A stretch of 64,000 nt of DNA from Dillenia suffruticosa (GCA_033439265.1 JAVTVX010000012.1:11699001-11763000), one strand, 5' to 3'; counted from the stretch's first letter, positions 1 to 10,782 are shown. Program-made: numbers and translations. Notes: generated from the letters alone by a model not told the origin.

Positions 1-522
1 TTACTATACTTCTAGATGGAATCACAAATGCTGGTAGAATTCCTTTCGTACAACTCCTAAAACCCACATTTTGTACAAACTTAAATGGAAGTCCATCGAT
101 AATAATCATTTCAGCTATAGCCCTCCTAGCAACTTGTTGATCAAATTTTCATATCACTAAATTAACCTTTGCCTCCCCAGTATCTTTATTTGTGGAAGTA
201 TTATTGAACAATTGAGTTTGGTTTGAAGGCTAGTTGGCAGAGCTTGAGCTACAAATTCTCATGTGATTTGCAAAGTGGATGTCCCACATGACTCGGATGC
301 ATAATCATACTCTCTACCACAATAATTGCATGTACACTTTTTCCTACCCTCAGCATCAACAAATTCAGTGAAATGCTTCCAAATGACTAACGCCTTATTA
401 TATTCTTTGCGTTTTCTAGCACCCTTTAGTATACCATTAGTTCATGTAGACCCTCTTTCACCTTTGATACATGTGCTTTGGTGTGTTTGAAATATAGGAT
501 TGACCTCATTTAATTGAGACAT
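1..522 (-). pseudogene. hAT-superfamily transposase, N-terminal BED zinc-finger part, broken and cut by window edge
   Basis: On the minus strand an ATG at 522 opens a frame with a stop after about 26 codons. It then continues with a tryptophan-start motif WKHFTEFVDAEGRKKC, then CNYCGREY and CGTSTLQIT. This is the BED zinc-finger layout (C-x2-C followed by a GTSTL loop) of plant hAT transposases of the RICESLEEPER/DAYSLEEPER type. After a frameshift the chain resumes near position 150 with FDQQVARRAIAEMI and DGLPFKFVQNVGFR, the segment that follows the BED domain in this family, and ends at the window edge with IPSRSIV. The catalytic RNase-H-like and dimerisation regions would lie outside the window. 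At least one internal stop and frameshifts make it non-functional. Family assignment is from remembered motifs and is firm; whether the rest of the element exists is unknown. Confidence 0.8.
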
Positions 523-1184
523 CTTGTCCACCACCTCCACAATACCTGAAAAACAATGTTATTAGTTAAATGTAAAAGCTTCTTTATTTCATATTTTATA
601 AAATTTTCATTTTTCGGTTCGAAGACTACATATTATAAAATCCTATAGACTGAAACAAGTAATGTGTTCATAAATTCAATTTGTTATTATTGTTATTATT
701 CATGTTCAAAAATTCATGATTTTTAGGATTTTCATATGAATAACTAGTTTTCCATCAAAATTTATTTATCATATTGCAATCAAAGTCACATATTTCTAAG
801 ACAATGGGGGAGTAGAGAGCTGAGAGGGAAAGAGATGATGTCGATCATTGAAACAAGAAAAAAAATAGAGAGAGAAAGAAATCATATCTGATAGTTGAGT
901 TGAACAGAAGCCTCTTCAATAAATCGACTGATTTAAGAGATTAAGAAAGCAGAGTGTAGAGATAGTGAAGCAAAGGATAGTAGACACAGAGTGTACACTA
1001 TATTCCTTCGTGGAGTAGCTTTTACATTTTAGGGTTCGTGAAGTGGCTTTTAGTCTTTTACCTTTTAGGATTTGATCAGATATATTCATTAAGGTTTTTT
1101 TTTTAATATCATATATTAAAAAGATTTATATGCCCTTTAACATAAAACTTAATGAATTAATTTCTAAGGGATTCTTTTGTACTT
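523..1184. other. AT-rich stretch between the hAT transposase start and its subterminal repeats
   Basis: No coding motif on either strand. The position, upstream of the transposase ATG (minus strand) and inside the terminal repeats, fits the 5' untranslated leader or first intron of the hAT element. Confidence 0.4.
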
Positions 1185-1454
1185 TTGTAGGTGAAGAAAG
1201 AAACCCTAATTCGAATTTTAATTCAGTTTGGTTTAGTATCAAAAAATTATATTCAAAATTGAATTTGGTTTTCGGTTCCAATTCATATTAAAAAAACCCA
1301 ATTCAAAACTCAAATCGAAAACCAAATTTGGAATTCAATTCTATCCGAAAACCAATTCATAATCTGAAAACTGAATTCGAATTTACAAGTTAGAATTCGG
1401 TTGAATTCGATTCTGTCAAATATTCGGTTATAACAAAATATTACACACCCAATG
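1185..1454 (-). repeat. hAT 5' subterminal repeat region and candidate terminal end
   Basis: About 250 bp are packed with variants of AATTCGGTT, AACCGAATT, TTCGGTTCCAATTC and AAAACCAATTC in both orientations. Such motif clusters flank plant hAT transposases and are thought to bind the enzyme. The cluster stops at 1454, where the outermost bases on the minus strand read CATTGGGTGTGTAATA, resembling hAT ends of the xxGGGTGTG type. The other end is beyond the left window edge, so the inverted repeat and the 8-bp target duplication cannot be checked. Assignment to the transposase fragment at 1-522 is by position and orientation. Confidence 0.5.
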
Positions 1455-1553
1455 TAGAAAAACCCCACTTCTTAATACTCTGAGGTGATGCTACTAAATA
1501 CTTTTAGGTATCAACTCAATTGTTAGATATATTGTTTCTCAACAAATCAAGTA

Positions 1554-1901
1554 CTATTGCTCGAATCGAATAGAAAATGTCAGAAAGATAGGAAAGGAGA
1601 GAGAAAGTGGAGGAGAAGGCGATGAGGAAGGTGGTGGTGGCCCACAGGAAAGCACTAAGAGCAATGACATTGGCACGATTGTGGCGGATAGCCAAGTAAG
1701 CAACGAGAGGGTAACAAGAGGACTGAACAATGAATTGGAAGAGAGCGAGAGATCATAAACCAGTAGGATCAATGTTAAGAGCAGTTCCAACTTCCTTGTA
1801 GACACCAGTAGTAGAGACTCATCTGCTTTCTCCATAATCCCAACTAAGTTCACCAATATTAGTGTTGCTTTCTCTGATATAATCTTCTTTATTGATTTCA
1901 T
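1554..1901 (-). pseudogene. Major facilitator superfamily transporter, broken first exon
   Basis: From an ATG at 1891-1889 on the minus strand the translation runs LILVNLVGIMEKADESLL, shifts frame once, and continues VYKEVGTALNIDPTGL, stop, SLALF, IVQSSCYPLVAYLAIRHN, RANVIALSAFLWATTTFLIA. This is the N-terminus and first two membrane segments of a plant MFS family (Spinster-like or At4g36790-like proteins) in which 'IMERADESLLPGVYKEVG' is highly conserved. One base is lost just after ESLL and a TGA follows GL, so the copy cannot be translated. Homology stops soon after AFSSTFS, which is about where the first intron sits in genes I remember; no later exon was found downstream. It is therefore a gene fragment, possibly carried by a transposon or left by a partial duplication. 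The exact subfamily is uncertain. Confidence 0.65.
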
Positions 1902-1904
1902 TAT

Positions 1905-2344
1905 CTTCTCTCTCTCTCTCCTCTGTACTACTCTGCTCCCAAATGTAGGGAAGGGGCCAAGGGATATGCTAGGTCAACCCCACTTTAAATTTCGAGAGTG
2001 TGTGTGTTCATGCATGCGGGATTGGGAATGAAAATGAGCCTTGTCCCCATCTTCATTGTTCCTCTCTCATGCACGTTTATTATCATGTATTAAAATTAAA
2101 TTTATTTAATTTTTTATCTATAATATTATATTTTTATATTAGTGATAATAAATATTTTATAAATCTAATTTATTATAATATTTTAATTGAATCGATAGAG
2201 TATTAGAATTTCATATATTATAATATTGTTTACATCTCTAATACGATATTAGAGCAATATTCATCTATCTTTTATGTTCAAATATTCTTAATATGATATC
2301 AGAATTCATTTTATAAAAAGAGTTATCTATGTACCCACACACGC
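1905..2344. other. Unassigned AT-rich DNA
   Basis: A short CT microsatellite (about 1905-1921) borders the MFS fragment. The rest is AT-rich with no coding or structural motif that I can recognise. Confidence 0.4.
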
Positions 2345-2540
2345 TTCTAAAAGAGCCAGCAACAAGAATGAGAGCCGACAGCTAGAGTCAAAGTCTGAAC
2401 CAAAAGCCAAAGCCAGAACCTAGACACAGAATAAGCCCCAAAGAGCCCAAAGCTGAAGCCAGATCCAGAGCTAAATTCAGATCAAGATCCAGAGTGAGAG
2501 GCAATGCTAGAGTCAAAACCCAGAGTCAGGGTTGCAAAAA
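2345..2540. repeat. Degenerate purine-rich GAGCCA/AGCCAGA repeat tract
   Basis: Roughly 190 bp consist of imperfect 6-12 bp units such as GAGCCAGCA, AAGCCAAAGCCAG, GATCCAGAGC and AGAGTCAAA on the plus strand. There is no long open frame. It looks like an old degenerate short tandem repeat inside otherwise AT-rich DNA. Confidence 0.5.
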
Positions 2541-5489
2541 CACTCTTAAAACTTTAGATACCCTGTCAAGATTCTTTTTTAAATTCAAATTATTTGTATT
2601 ACAGCACATTGAATTTGATGAGAGTTTTAAGAAATATATTATATATCAAAATTAAATCGATTATTGATTTAATTTTAAAAATATTTAATTTTATTTAATT
2701 TTATATTTGTAATATCATATTATAATTGTTATTTGTACTCAAACTTGCTCGATTAAAGGAAATTATTAAGTTCACAATCTCTAGATTTACTTCTGCAAAA
2801 TAGAAATTATTCTTAAAAGAGTGAACCGATGGAATGATTCTTATTAAAAAAATAACTAAAATCAATGTGGTTTAATAACTCGACACCAGTTTCGCTTAAA
2901 TAAAGTTTTCAATTCGATTCCTGTATATAAAGAAATAAAGTGTTATAAGAGTTTTTTTCTCTTAAGGACTCATTTTGATTCGAACTATATTTAATCAGAT
3001 CTAACGTAATTATTAGAGATTAATATTTTATTTACAAAAAAAAAAGATGTTACAAAATAAGGAAGAAGTTAACCCTCGGCATTGGGCTGTGGGTGTCACA
3101 AAATTAACATAACCCAAAAGGTCATGCATAACCCAAAAGCGTCAGGACTGATATGTTTTGTTAGGACAAGGCCTTGGCTTTTTCTCAATTCTTAAGGCCC
3201 ATAATGTGAGCTATCCAAGATGAGCCTGTCCCAGACCTATAATTTGGGCAAAGGGACTTGTCTCCGACCAGAGGAAGAGGGTAGCTAGGGGGACCGTAGT
3301 GATCATCGTAGGCTGATGCTGCTGAGACTCTTTTGATTTACGAGAGAAGGGAAAAAAGTGTTGCTGATACTGAGACTGTCGATGTCAGCAGAGTGGGAGG
3401 GAGAGAAAGAGACATTTTGCGGGAGAAGGGGATGGTTTCGTCCGTACGGGATGGATGCTGAGGGCGTTGGGGTGGGTTGGTTTCCGATGATGTGATTCCG
3501 CGGGCCCACTTTTGATAGTGACAACAAAAATGTTATTACCGTTCTACGCTACCTCAGATCTCATCTAAAAATAATGCTCCACAAATATTGAAAATATTTC
3601 GCCCGTTAAATTATGGCCACAACTTTTCACTAGTTAGGTTGGAGTGGGTGGGCTACATTCTTCTGTAAGCATGACCTCTGCCTGACGTTGCGTTCCACTA
3701 CTCCTACCTTGACGCCTGGACTGGACCTGCAGAGAGATTGCCCTAGACACGATTATTGTTCGAATTCAACAGTAAAATCACATCGAACAAATTATGGTTA
3801 ATATTTTAAAAAAATATTTAACTATAACATTAATAAAATCGAGATAATTACTGCATTAGCTTGAGTTGAGGGTCTTCCAATTTAATTTTGGAGAAAAATT
3901 AAATTTTGTTTGATATTCTCAAAATGTATCGATTATACTGCACAACCCATTCAATGATCAACAACATGTAGGTGAAAAAATGATATGCAAAAGTTGTGAA
4001 AGATTTACCTGATATAGATTGTGGAGAAGTAGGGATGTTTGGAATGAATGATATTGGCAAACACTTTCCTATGTGAGTATTACTTGCCACCGCAAAGATG
4101 ACGATCAGAATATTAAAAAAAAAAAAGTTACTAGGATTAAGAACATTTCATGAATTGCAAAAAAAAAAAAAAACAATATTTTGTTGAATAATTATAATGA
4201 TTTTAAAAGAATATAAATTGTTGAGAAAAGTATTTTCTTTCTCTTATGACAATGTCGGTGTTAATATTGCATCTATTGGTACTAATTCGTTTTTTATTAA
4301 ATGTGTGTGTGTCACAATATGAATTTATGCCTAAAAGAGAATTTACAAAAAACTAGAGATGCATTTAGGTTCTATGCTATGTTTCATTTATGGAGAAATA
4401 ATAAAATAAAAAATAAAAGAATTGGAACAGTTTTGCATAACTAATGGAATGAGACCAAGGAAATTTCTGAATGATGTTGCGCAGAGATGAAATTTAACAT
4501 ATAAATTATTGCAACAACTTTTATGTATTTTTTTAATTTTAAATAGAATAGTAAACTTGTATTTATTTGCACAGCAGTGGAATTCTTATTAAAAAATTTA
4601 CATTTACCAAAAATAAAAATAAAAAATTTACAAAAGTTGAAAGTTTTTTTTTTTAATGATATTACACTTAATTCATCTGATATTTATTACCCAATTTGTC
4701 ATTTAATTGTAATGGAATGTTTTAATATTGTTCAAACTCTCGTACAGTATTTAAATGTTGATATATTGTGTGCTTGTATTAAGCAAATGAAGTTAAAAGG
4801 AAATAAATATATTTTTTTTAATTTTTTATTTTGGTGCAAATATATATATATATATATATATATTTTATATTTTACTTATTAATTTAGGTTTTATTGTTTT
4901 TGACTTATAAGTGAAATTAGATGGATTAATAAAGTATTTGAATTTATTATATGATACTTTGGATGATGGATTTGAAAATTAATAAAGTATCAATATCGTT
5001 GATATAAATTATATTATTAGAAACAAAGTATTAGAATAATCTGCTAAATACAACTTGTATAATATTTCAACGTTATGGTTTACAACGCTAACTAACATAG
5101 GTAAAATTTTAAGTTATGCAATACTTATAAAAATTATAAAAAGACCAAGGGTTTTAGGCACTTCTACAAAACTTCTTTCATATCTAATGATAATATTTGA
5201 GATTGACAACGTGGATGGAGAAAAATCTGTTATTTTGTGTTGATAAAAATAATTCTCACGCCGGGAGACATCCGGATTGTTCTGATTATGGAATTTTTTA
5301 TGGAGTTGACTCTCTTAAATCTCGTTTGACAAGAATTCAAGTCTATATTGAACAAAATATAGCAACCGACTACCCACGGGATTTTGTATTGATAAAAATT
5401 TTATAAATATCAATTTCAATTTTATCATTAATTGTTAAAGAAATTCTAGTTACTTTGCTCACTACGGTTGAGGCAGAGTAATCATTTAA
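2541..5489. other. AT-rich intergenic DNA without a recognised gene
   Basis: No transposon protein, RNA gene or conserved host protein is recognisable. A GC-richer island at about 3060-3530 holds a short minus-strand open frame (3527-3303) with a serine- and proline-rich product and no known domain. Short frames at 3899-4090, 4577-4882 and 5055-5243 are low-complexity. A (TA)n microsatellite lies at about 4839-4863. The right edge may include the far end of the Copia-1 LTR. Confidence 0.5.
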
Positions 5490-6561
5490 TGTTGGTGGCT
5501 TAATAATAAACCTACAATGCTTCAACTTGACACTTGCAAATTTGGAGACCAAAACATATGTTGAAAACTGGTATAAAATGGGAGTATCGACAATAACAAA
5601 AAGTCTAATCAAATGATTCCCAATTCTTTAAATTCGAAGGATTAACTGGCACAAGTGTGGGAAGTGGGGATAGTGATTGAGCCAGAATTGTTTGAAATCA
5701 GAAGAGAAACCGGAGCCAACGATTTTGGAACGGAAAACATCTCCGGATTGCACTTTGTTCAATTATAACACAAACTCTGAGGCTCATATAAGCTAGACCG
5801 GCAAATCTATGCATATGACATCCAGAATTTCAAAAAATATATATATATCTTCTTGCTTACACGTGTGCCACCTTTATTTAACACGTGTCTCTAACGACTA
5901 AATGATAATCTACAAGAGATTAATAGTAAAAACAAAATAAGCAAAGTAAACACACAATCAACACAAGGATTTTTCACGAAAAGCTCAAGATAGGAAAATT
6001 CATAGGAGCAGCAAAAATATTTATCTATGTGAAAGTAGGGTACGAGATGGCTACAAGAGATTTCTTACAATAAATATGTTTGGTCATTCTATTTAACTCT
6101 TTATTGCTTTGTAGAATAATAAATTCGGTGCTCTTAATGTCAAAAACACAAAGCCCACGTTTACAATCAGGGTTTGGAGGCGAAAACACAAAGTGGAGTT
6201 GGTCATTACCGCCATAGCGGTGCTTATGGCCATGACAAATCGGGAGTCCCGCCATGAACCACCACCATGACAGTGCCTATGGCTATGAGGACAAAATGAT
6301 ACCGCCATGATTGTATAGAACCACTACACCGCCATGGAGGTACTTGCCTAGGATGACAAGATATCAATCTTCAATACTTCCAACCCAAAAGTTAGGTCAC
6401 CAATTAAAAAAAGAAAACCCCCGCATGGAATTTTGAATCAACGACCGTAAACCTCTACTTGGTTGCAAATTTTCAACGCAAGGAATTCAAACGTATTTTC
6501 AACTACCAAAGTAGAAAAACCCTCCTCTCCTTTATAATCCAGGAAGTATTAAGTGCCAACA
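5490..6561 (-). repeat. Copia-1 3' LTR (left boundary uncertain)
   Basis: Read on the minus strand, the RNase H remnant is followed by a purine/T-rich tract TTGGTTGGGGT (6572-6562) that serves as polypurine tract, and then TGTTGGCACTT, a typical LTR start at 6561. The sequence that follows contains AATAAA-like signals and is non-coding. The other end of the LTR is outside any duplicate in this window. A TGTTGG at 5490 on the plus strand mirrors the start and would give a 1,072-bp LTR, but the true end could lie anywhere between about 5490 and 5950. The partner 5' LTR is beyond the window. Confidence 0.6.
5860..5887. promoter_or_regulatory. Paired G-box (CACGTG) palindromes
   Basis: Two ACACGTGT palindromes, with CACGTG cores at 5860-5865 and 5882-5887, lie about two helical turns apart inside or next to the Copia-1 LTR. 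In plants this core is bound by bZIP and bHLH factors, and ACGTGT contexts occur in abscisic-acid-response elements. Function here is inferred only from the motif. Confidence 0.35.
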
Positions 6562-7006
6562 ACCCCAACCAAGTCCATCGTTTGCTTGAACTTGGCCACG
6601 GGCAAACTTTTGGTTAACATGTCTATTGGATTCTCTAACGTGCTTACTTCTTCATCTGAATCTCTCCTGACACAACATTATAAGCAAAGTGATATCTCAC
6701 TTTAATATGCTTCATCTCTTCATCTTCTCATGGTGCATATGATTCTTGGTAAGATAAATAGCACTTTGGTTATCTCAATGGATGACAACCTCATATTCTT
6801 TCATGACCAACTCATTAAAGATGTCTTTCAACCATATAATTTCTTTGACACCTTCGGTAACAGTGATACACTTAGACTTAGTAGTGGAAAATGCAACCAT
6901 GCTTTGAAGTGAGGCTCTCTAACTCCCCCATTGGGAAACATGTAAGTGGTGAAGGATCTTCTCTTATCAACATCCCCTACATAGTCTCTGAATCAGCAAA
7001 ACCAAC
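6562..7006 (-). pseudogene. Copia-1 pol, C-terminal RNase H part
   Basis: Minus-strand translation, allowing frameshifts, gives VGFADSDYVGDVDKRRSFT near 7003-6950, then YLTKNHMHHEKMKRIKVRYHF (degenerate) and finally NPIDMLTK and LPVAKFKQ near 6610-6575. These are the standard end motifs of copia RNase H (GxxDADxAGDxDxRRS, KHIDVRYHF, ADMLTK). The fragment is cut at 7006 by the CACTA end and the chain resumes at 18036, with about 20 residues missing between. It has several frameshifts and stops and cannot be active. The polypurine tract and 3' LTR follow directly. Confidence 0.85.
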
Positions 7007-7603
7007 CACTACAAAAAAACACGGTTTTAGCCACGGATTTTCGCGACGGAAAGAATTCGTCGCTATTTTGCGACGAATTTAGCGACAAAAACTTTTTCGT
7101 CGCTAATTTGCCACAAAATTTGCAACGAAAAGGAAGTTGTGGCTAAATTAGCGACGGACACATCATTCGTAGCAAAATTCGTCGCTAATTAGTGACGAAA
7201 AAATTTTCGTGACTAAATTCGTCGCTAATTGGCGACAAAAAAATTTTTCATTGCAAATTTCGTCGCTAAATAAGTTTTTTATATATAATAAAATAAAATA
7301 AAATATTAATATAATATTTAAATTAAAAAATTAATTTAAAAACCATGGTTTAGCGACGGATTTCTAAATCCGTGGCTGATTCAGCGACGGATTCGAAATC
7401 CGTCGCTAAATAGGTCTTTTATATATAATTAAATAAAATATAATATTTAAATTAAAAAATTAATTTAACAACCGAATTTAATTTAGCGACGGATTTCCAA
7501 ATCCGTGGCTGATTCAGCGACGGATTCCAAATCCGTCGCTCAATAATTAGAATTTTGTTTTATTTTTATTTTATTTTAATAAATTCAGCGACGGATTTGG
7601 AAA
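7007..7603. mobile_element. CACTA (En/Spm-type) DNA transposon end with subterminal repeats
   Basis: The sequence begins CACTACAAAAAAACACGG, the hallmark terminal repeat of CACTA elements, directly inside Copia-1 RNase H. It is followed by many direct and inverted copies of TAGCGACGGATTT / AAATCCGTCGCTAA and CGTCGCTAATT, the subterminal transposase-binding repeats of this superfamily. A unit of about 140 bp made of one such hairpin plus an AT-rich spacer is repeated twice (about 7275-7417 and 7418-7560). No transposase is present and the expected opposite end ending in TTTGTAGTG is missing; at about 7604 the sequence passes into a gypsy LTR fragment. It is thus one end of a truncated, non-autonomous element. 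Confidence 0.85.
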
Positions 7604-7711
7604 TACAGCCCGATTTATGGGGAGATTCTGCCCGATTTTCTGTAAAAATACAGCCGGCATCTTAGGGCAACGGGCGGCTGTTCACGATCCCGGTTTGGGG
7701 CGTGACAACAT
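7604..7711 (+). repeat. Gypsy LTR 3'-terminal fragment
   Basis: About 108 bp match the last 100 bp of the Gypsy-1 LTR: GATTTATGGGGAGATTCTG, CTGTAAAAATACAG, CGGGCGGCTGTTCACGATCC and the terminal GGGGCGTGACA. No primer-binding site follows, so this is a broken LTR end rather than a 5' LTR. Confidence 0.75.
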
Positions 7712-8995
7712 ATATGTTGTTATGACTTAAAATCAATATTTAAGTTCTTAGAACATGTGGTTAAATGTGCTTGAAGAATTTAGAGTTGTACGAATTTAAG
7801 GAAAATGATAAATCCTAACAATAGTCAAAATTTTGATGAAAATCGTGATGATTTGATTAGGTTGGCTTTTTTGGTGATTCGATTGAGGGGAGCCTTATTC
7901 TAAGTATTGTGGTTTTATTGGGGAGTGCGCTTCCCTCTCCAAAACTGTGAGTGTGATTTATTTCAATATTTTTGTTTAATGTATAAACTCTATTTTAAAA
8001 TATTTGATAAATGAGCATGATTTGTAGCGTGTTTGAAATGTTTTGATTGGTTTGGAAATTGATTTTTGTGAACTGATGGAATGTCCAAAAACTGTGTTGA
8101 AATATTGAAATTATGCATCCTTGTGGTTGAAATGTATAATGTGTCATTTTATGTTATATATTGCATTTGGTTTGTGAATCTGATTTCGGCATATTTTGAT
8201 ACGATTTTGGATTTGGTTTTGAGGGTTTTTGTATGTATTGTTCCGTAGCTACAAAGGATACCATGAGAGACATTTTGGTGGCGTCCGGATATGCCTAGGC
8301 CTGGGGTATCCCACGAATTGTCGTGATTTTTATTAACAACACGGTAATAGCCAGATTGAACCCAAAAGGGGGAGGATTTGGATACTCTCTCCAAGTCTAG
8401 TACCTGGATGAGGTTCGTCGCCAACGCCGAGTTAGAGAGCACTTTAAGTAAACTTGCATATAACACTCCCGGACGCCTGACATAGGTCGCGGTAGATCTC
8501 TGTTAAGACATTTTCGGCTGGCAGCTTTATAATTTTTAGTAACAGTGTTTTGGATACATATTTGACTTTAAAATGCGTGCTAATGATATATTGATGATTT
8601 GAAATATGATTTGTATATTTATATTTTAACACTCTAGTTTCATACTTCATATTTGACGATTGCATTGACCCACTCACTCACTGAGTATTCTTCCCCGACT
8701 ACTCACCCCTCATTTCCCTTCTTGTTTCAGGGATAGTACTTGACAAGAAGCGTTGCTTTAGGACGCTCAATATCATTGGAAGATCTAGTTTGGATTTGAG
8801 CAGTCATTATATATTTCTTGGTATTGGTAATGTATATGCATTCCGAGGTCTATACACGACCATTGTGCAAATTCTAGGATGACTGTATAAATATGGACAT
8901 TTAAATTGTGGAACTCTCATGTCATTGCATAACATTGTATTGAGACATTTCTTATTCATTGTGTATGTATTTGGGAATATGTTATATCTTAGAAG
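7712..8995 (+). repeat. Old gypsy LTR, left part (interrupted by Gypsy-1)
   Basis: The order of motifs parallels the middle of the Gypsy-1 LTR: a GGTTGGCTTTTTTGGTGATTC segment, a CTGTGAGTG segment, TCCGTAGCTAC, a GGATAT...GTATCC stem, and the CACTCACTCACTGAGTA hairpin with CAG. It breaks at 8995, where Gypsy-1 is inserted, and resumes at 17711 after the AGAAG duplication. Its own 5' end is missing, so this is a truncated solo LTR or LTR remnant older than Gypsy-1. Confidence 0.75.
8682..8730 (+). other. Conserved LTR hairpin H2 with acceptor-like CAG (old LTR)
   Basis: TGAGTA (8682-8687) and TACTCA (8700-8705) form a perfect 6-bp stem. A pyrimidine tract and TTTCAG ending at 8730 follow, like a plant 3' splice site. 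The same arrangement recurs in the other gypsy LTRs of this window. Confidence 0.6.
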
Positions 8996-9008
8996 TGTAA
9001 CACCAAGC

Positions 9009-9046
<38 letters not shown>

Positions 9047-9049
9047 AGA

Positions 9050-9106
9050 GCCAAAACGCAGCGTTTTGGCCCTTTCCCCCCAATTGAATTAGGGCTAAAT
9101 CCCTAA

Positions 9107-9109
<3 letters not shown>
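9050..9109 (+). promoter_or_regulatory. Promoter-like palindromes in the Gypsy-1 LTR
   Basis: GCCAAAACGC (9050-9059) and GCGTTTTGGC (9061-9070) form a perfect inverted repeat around one base. GAATTAGGG (9086-9094) and CCCTAATTC (9101-9109) form a second, containing a telo-box-like core of the kind found in plant housekeeping and ribosomal-protein promoters. A (CT)n tract follows, as in many plant core promoters and leaders. The same block is at 14799-14858 in the 3' LTR. Promoter function is an inference. Confidence 0.5.
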
Positions 9110-9137
<28 letters not shown>

Positions 9138-9142
<5 letters not shown>

Positions 9143-10110
9143 TCCCTCTCTCCGCCGACCCTTCGCCTCCCTCCCCCACCGCGGCGCTGCTCTTCCCCCG
9201 TGAGCTCCGCCGGCATCTTCTTCTCCTTCTCCTTCTTCTTCTTCTTCTTCTTCTACTTTTTCTTCTTTCTCCCGCGGCTCAATCTCCCGCAATCTCCCGC
9301 GATCTCTCATCGCGATAACCCACGACCGCCTTCTCTCCGCCTCGCCGCACACCGCCGCGAGCCACGATCGAGCACCACCGCACGCCGCGAGCCTCCGCGA
9401 GCATTGCTTTCCGCCACCACACGCGACTGCAGCGCCTTCTGCAAGCCACAGCACGAGCCCAGCCGCGAGAGCGAGCCCAGGCCGCGAGCGCGAACCCAGG
9501 CCGCGAGCGCGAGCCCAAGCCGCGAGCGCGAGCCCGCGAGCCAGCGCACGAGTGTGCGCGGACCCAGCGCACGAGCGGGAGCGGACCCAGCTATCGAGCG
9601 GGCGCGGACCCAGCGCACGAGCGGGCGCGGACCCAGCGCACGAGCGGGCGCGGCCCAGCGTGCACCGGCGCTGCGCGGCCCAGCGTGCACGGGCTCGCTG
9701 CCCAGCATGCACAGGCGCGCTGCCCAGTGCACGAGTGTGCACGGGCGAGCGGCCCAGCGCGCAGCAGCGCACGAGCGCGAGCGAGCCGGCGCACGAGCAC
9801 GCACCAGCACAGCGCACCAGCGCACGGGTGAGCACCAGCCCGCGACCCACTGTCGGCCTGCAGGCCCATCAGTAGCAAGCCCACGGGCCCACCAGGCCCG
9901 ACAGCCGTCCAAGCCCGCAGGTCCAGTACGGCCCCCGGCCTAGTTCAGCCCATCGGCCCACCAGCCCGCCGGCACATTAGCCGCCGGCCCGTCGACCCGC
10001 TAGCCCGTTAGCCCACTGGCCCGCAGACCAGCGAGCCCGCTAGCTGTAGCCCACGAGCTCGCGACAGCCCGTGACGGCTCGTGAGCCCGTGACAGCCCAC
10101 GAACCTCCAC
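9138..10110 (+). repeat. GC-rich tandem-repeat island in the Gypsy-1 5' LTR
   Basis: About 970 bp of very GC-rich DNA in an AT-rich window. It starts with (TTC)n, then turns into imperfect 12-20 bp units such as CCCAGCGCACGAGCGGGCG and GAGCCCAGGCCGCGAGCGC, then CAGCCCGTGACGGC-type units. Because stop codons are rare in such sequence, long open frames appear in most of the six frames; they are not credible genes. The 3' LTR has the same island (14885-15716) with fewer units. Confidence 0.85.
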
Positions 10111-10114
10111 GCAG

Positions 10115-10182
10115 GTAAATGACTTAGGGTTTTGCTTCTGATATAAGTGTTTAGATCTAACAAATAAATTTTGTTTTGATAG
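10115..10182 (+). other. Possible 68-bp leader intron in the Gypsy-1 LTR
   Basis: GCAG/GTAAATGAC opens at 10115 and TTTTGTTTTGATAG/GAAACC closes at 10182, a canonical GT-AG pair around an AT-rich, T-rich-ended segment between GC-rich flanks. The copy in the 3' LTR (15722-15789) keeps both sites. 68 bp is at the low end for plant introns. There is no transcript evidence. Confidence 0.35.
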
Positions 10183-10782
10183 GAAACCCTACAGACTTTG
10201 GAGTGACCGAAGCGACTTTCGGACGAGACTCGACGCTTCGAGAAAACCTTAGGTGAGGAGATTTCGGCTTTAATTGATAAATTGGATGAATCTATGATTG
10301 AATCTATGATGAAAGGTTTTGTATATGTTTAGAGTGTAAGTGGAATGCAAATAGAATACAAATTATGAAATGATTATATATGAATTGAAGGTTAAGTATA
10401 GAATGTTACAGACATTTGATGATCTGATTTAGGTTGATCTTTTGGAGACTCGAGCGTTCAAATCCGATTTGGCTTGTCAGTAGGGAGTGACTTCCCTCCC
10501 GTAGAACAGTGAGTGGGACTTTGACATTAGCTATTGATTGAAAACCATGTTTCAAAAATATCTTTTAAATGACATGTTTCTGCAAAATGTATGATTGTTA
10601 TGATTTTCCAATATTTGATGAAATGTTTTGTGACCTTTGGAGTGTCTTAACTGCTGACCTTATTGATATGCATCCATGAGTTTTGATAAACGTATATTGT
10701 GCCACATTTTCGACGTATTGATATGTTTTAAATGCTTTCACTGCATTGGCACATGGTTTTAAATGGATTTACTTACACATTT

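Noticed and set aside
3303..3527. Serine/proline-rich minus-strand open frame in a GC-richer island
   Set aside because: Short, no domain, no supporting neighbour. Could be part of a lost 5' exon but nothing in the sequence shows it.
6025..6308. Overlapping minus-strand open frames of about 75 codons
   Set aside because: They fall within the Copia-1 LTR and carry repeated CCGCCATGG-like words. No protein similarity recognised.
7020..7560. Regularly spaced GCGACGGAT repeats that could suggest a CRISPR-like array or satellite
   Set aside because: They are subterminal repeats of a CACTA transposon, in both orientations and with irregular spacing, starting at a CACTACAAAA end.
9095..9943. Long arginine-, alanine- and proline-rich open frames on both strands
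   Set aside because: They arise from a GC-rich short tandem repeat with few stop codons in any frame. Five or six overlapping frames are open, the unit count differs between the two LTR copies, and no domain is visible.
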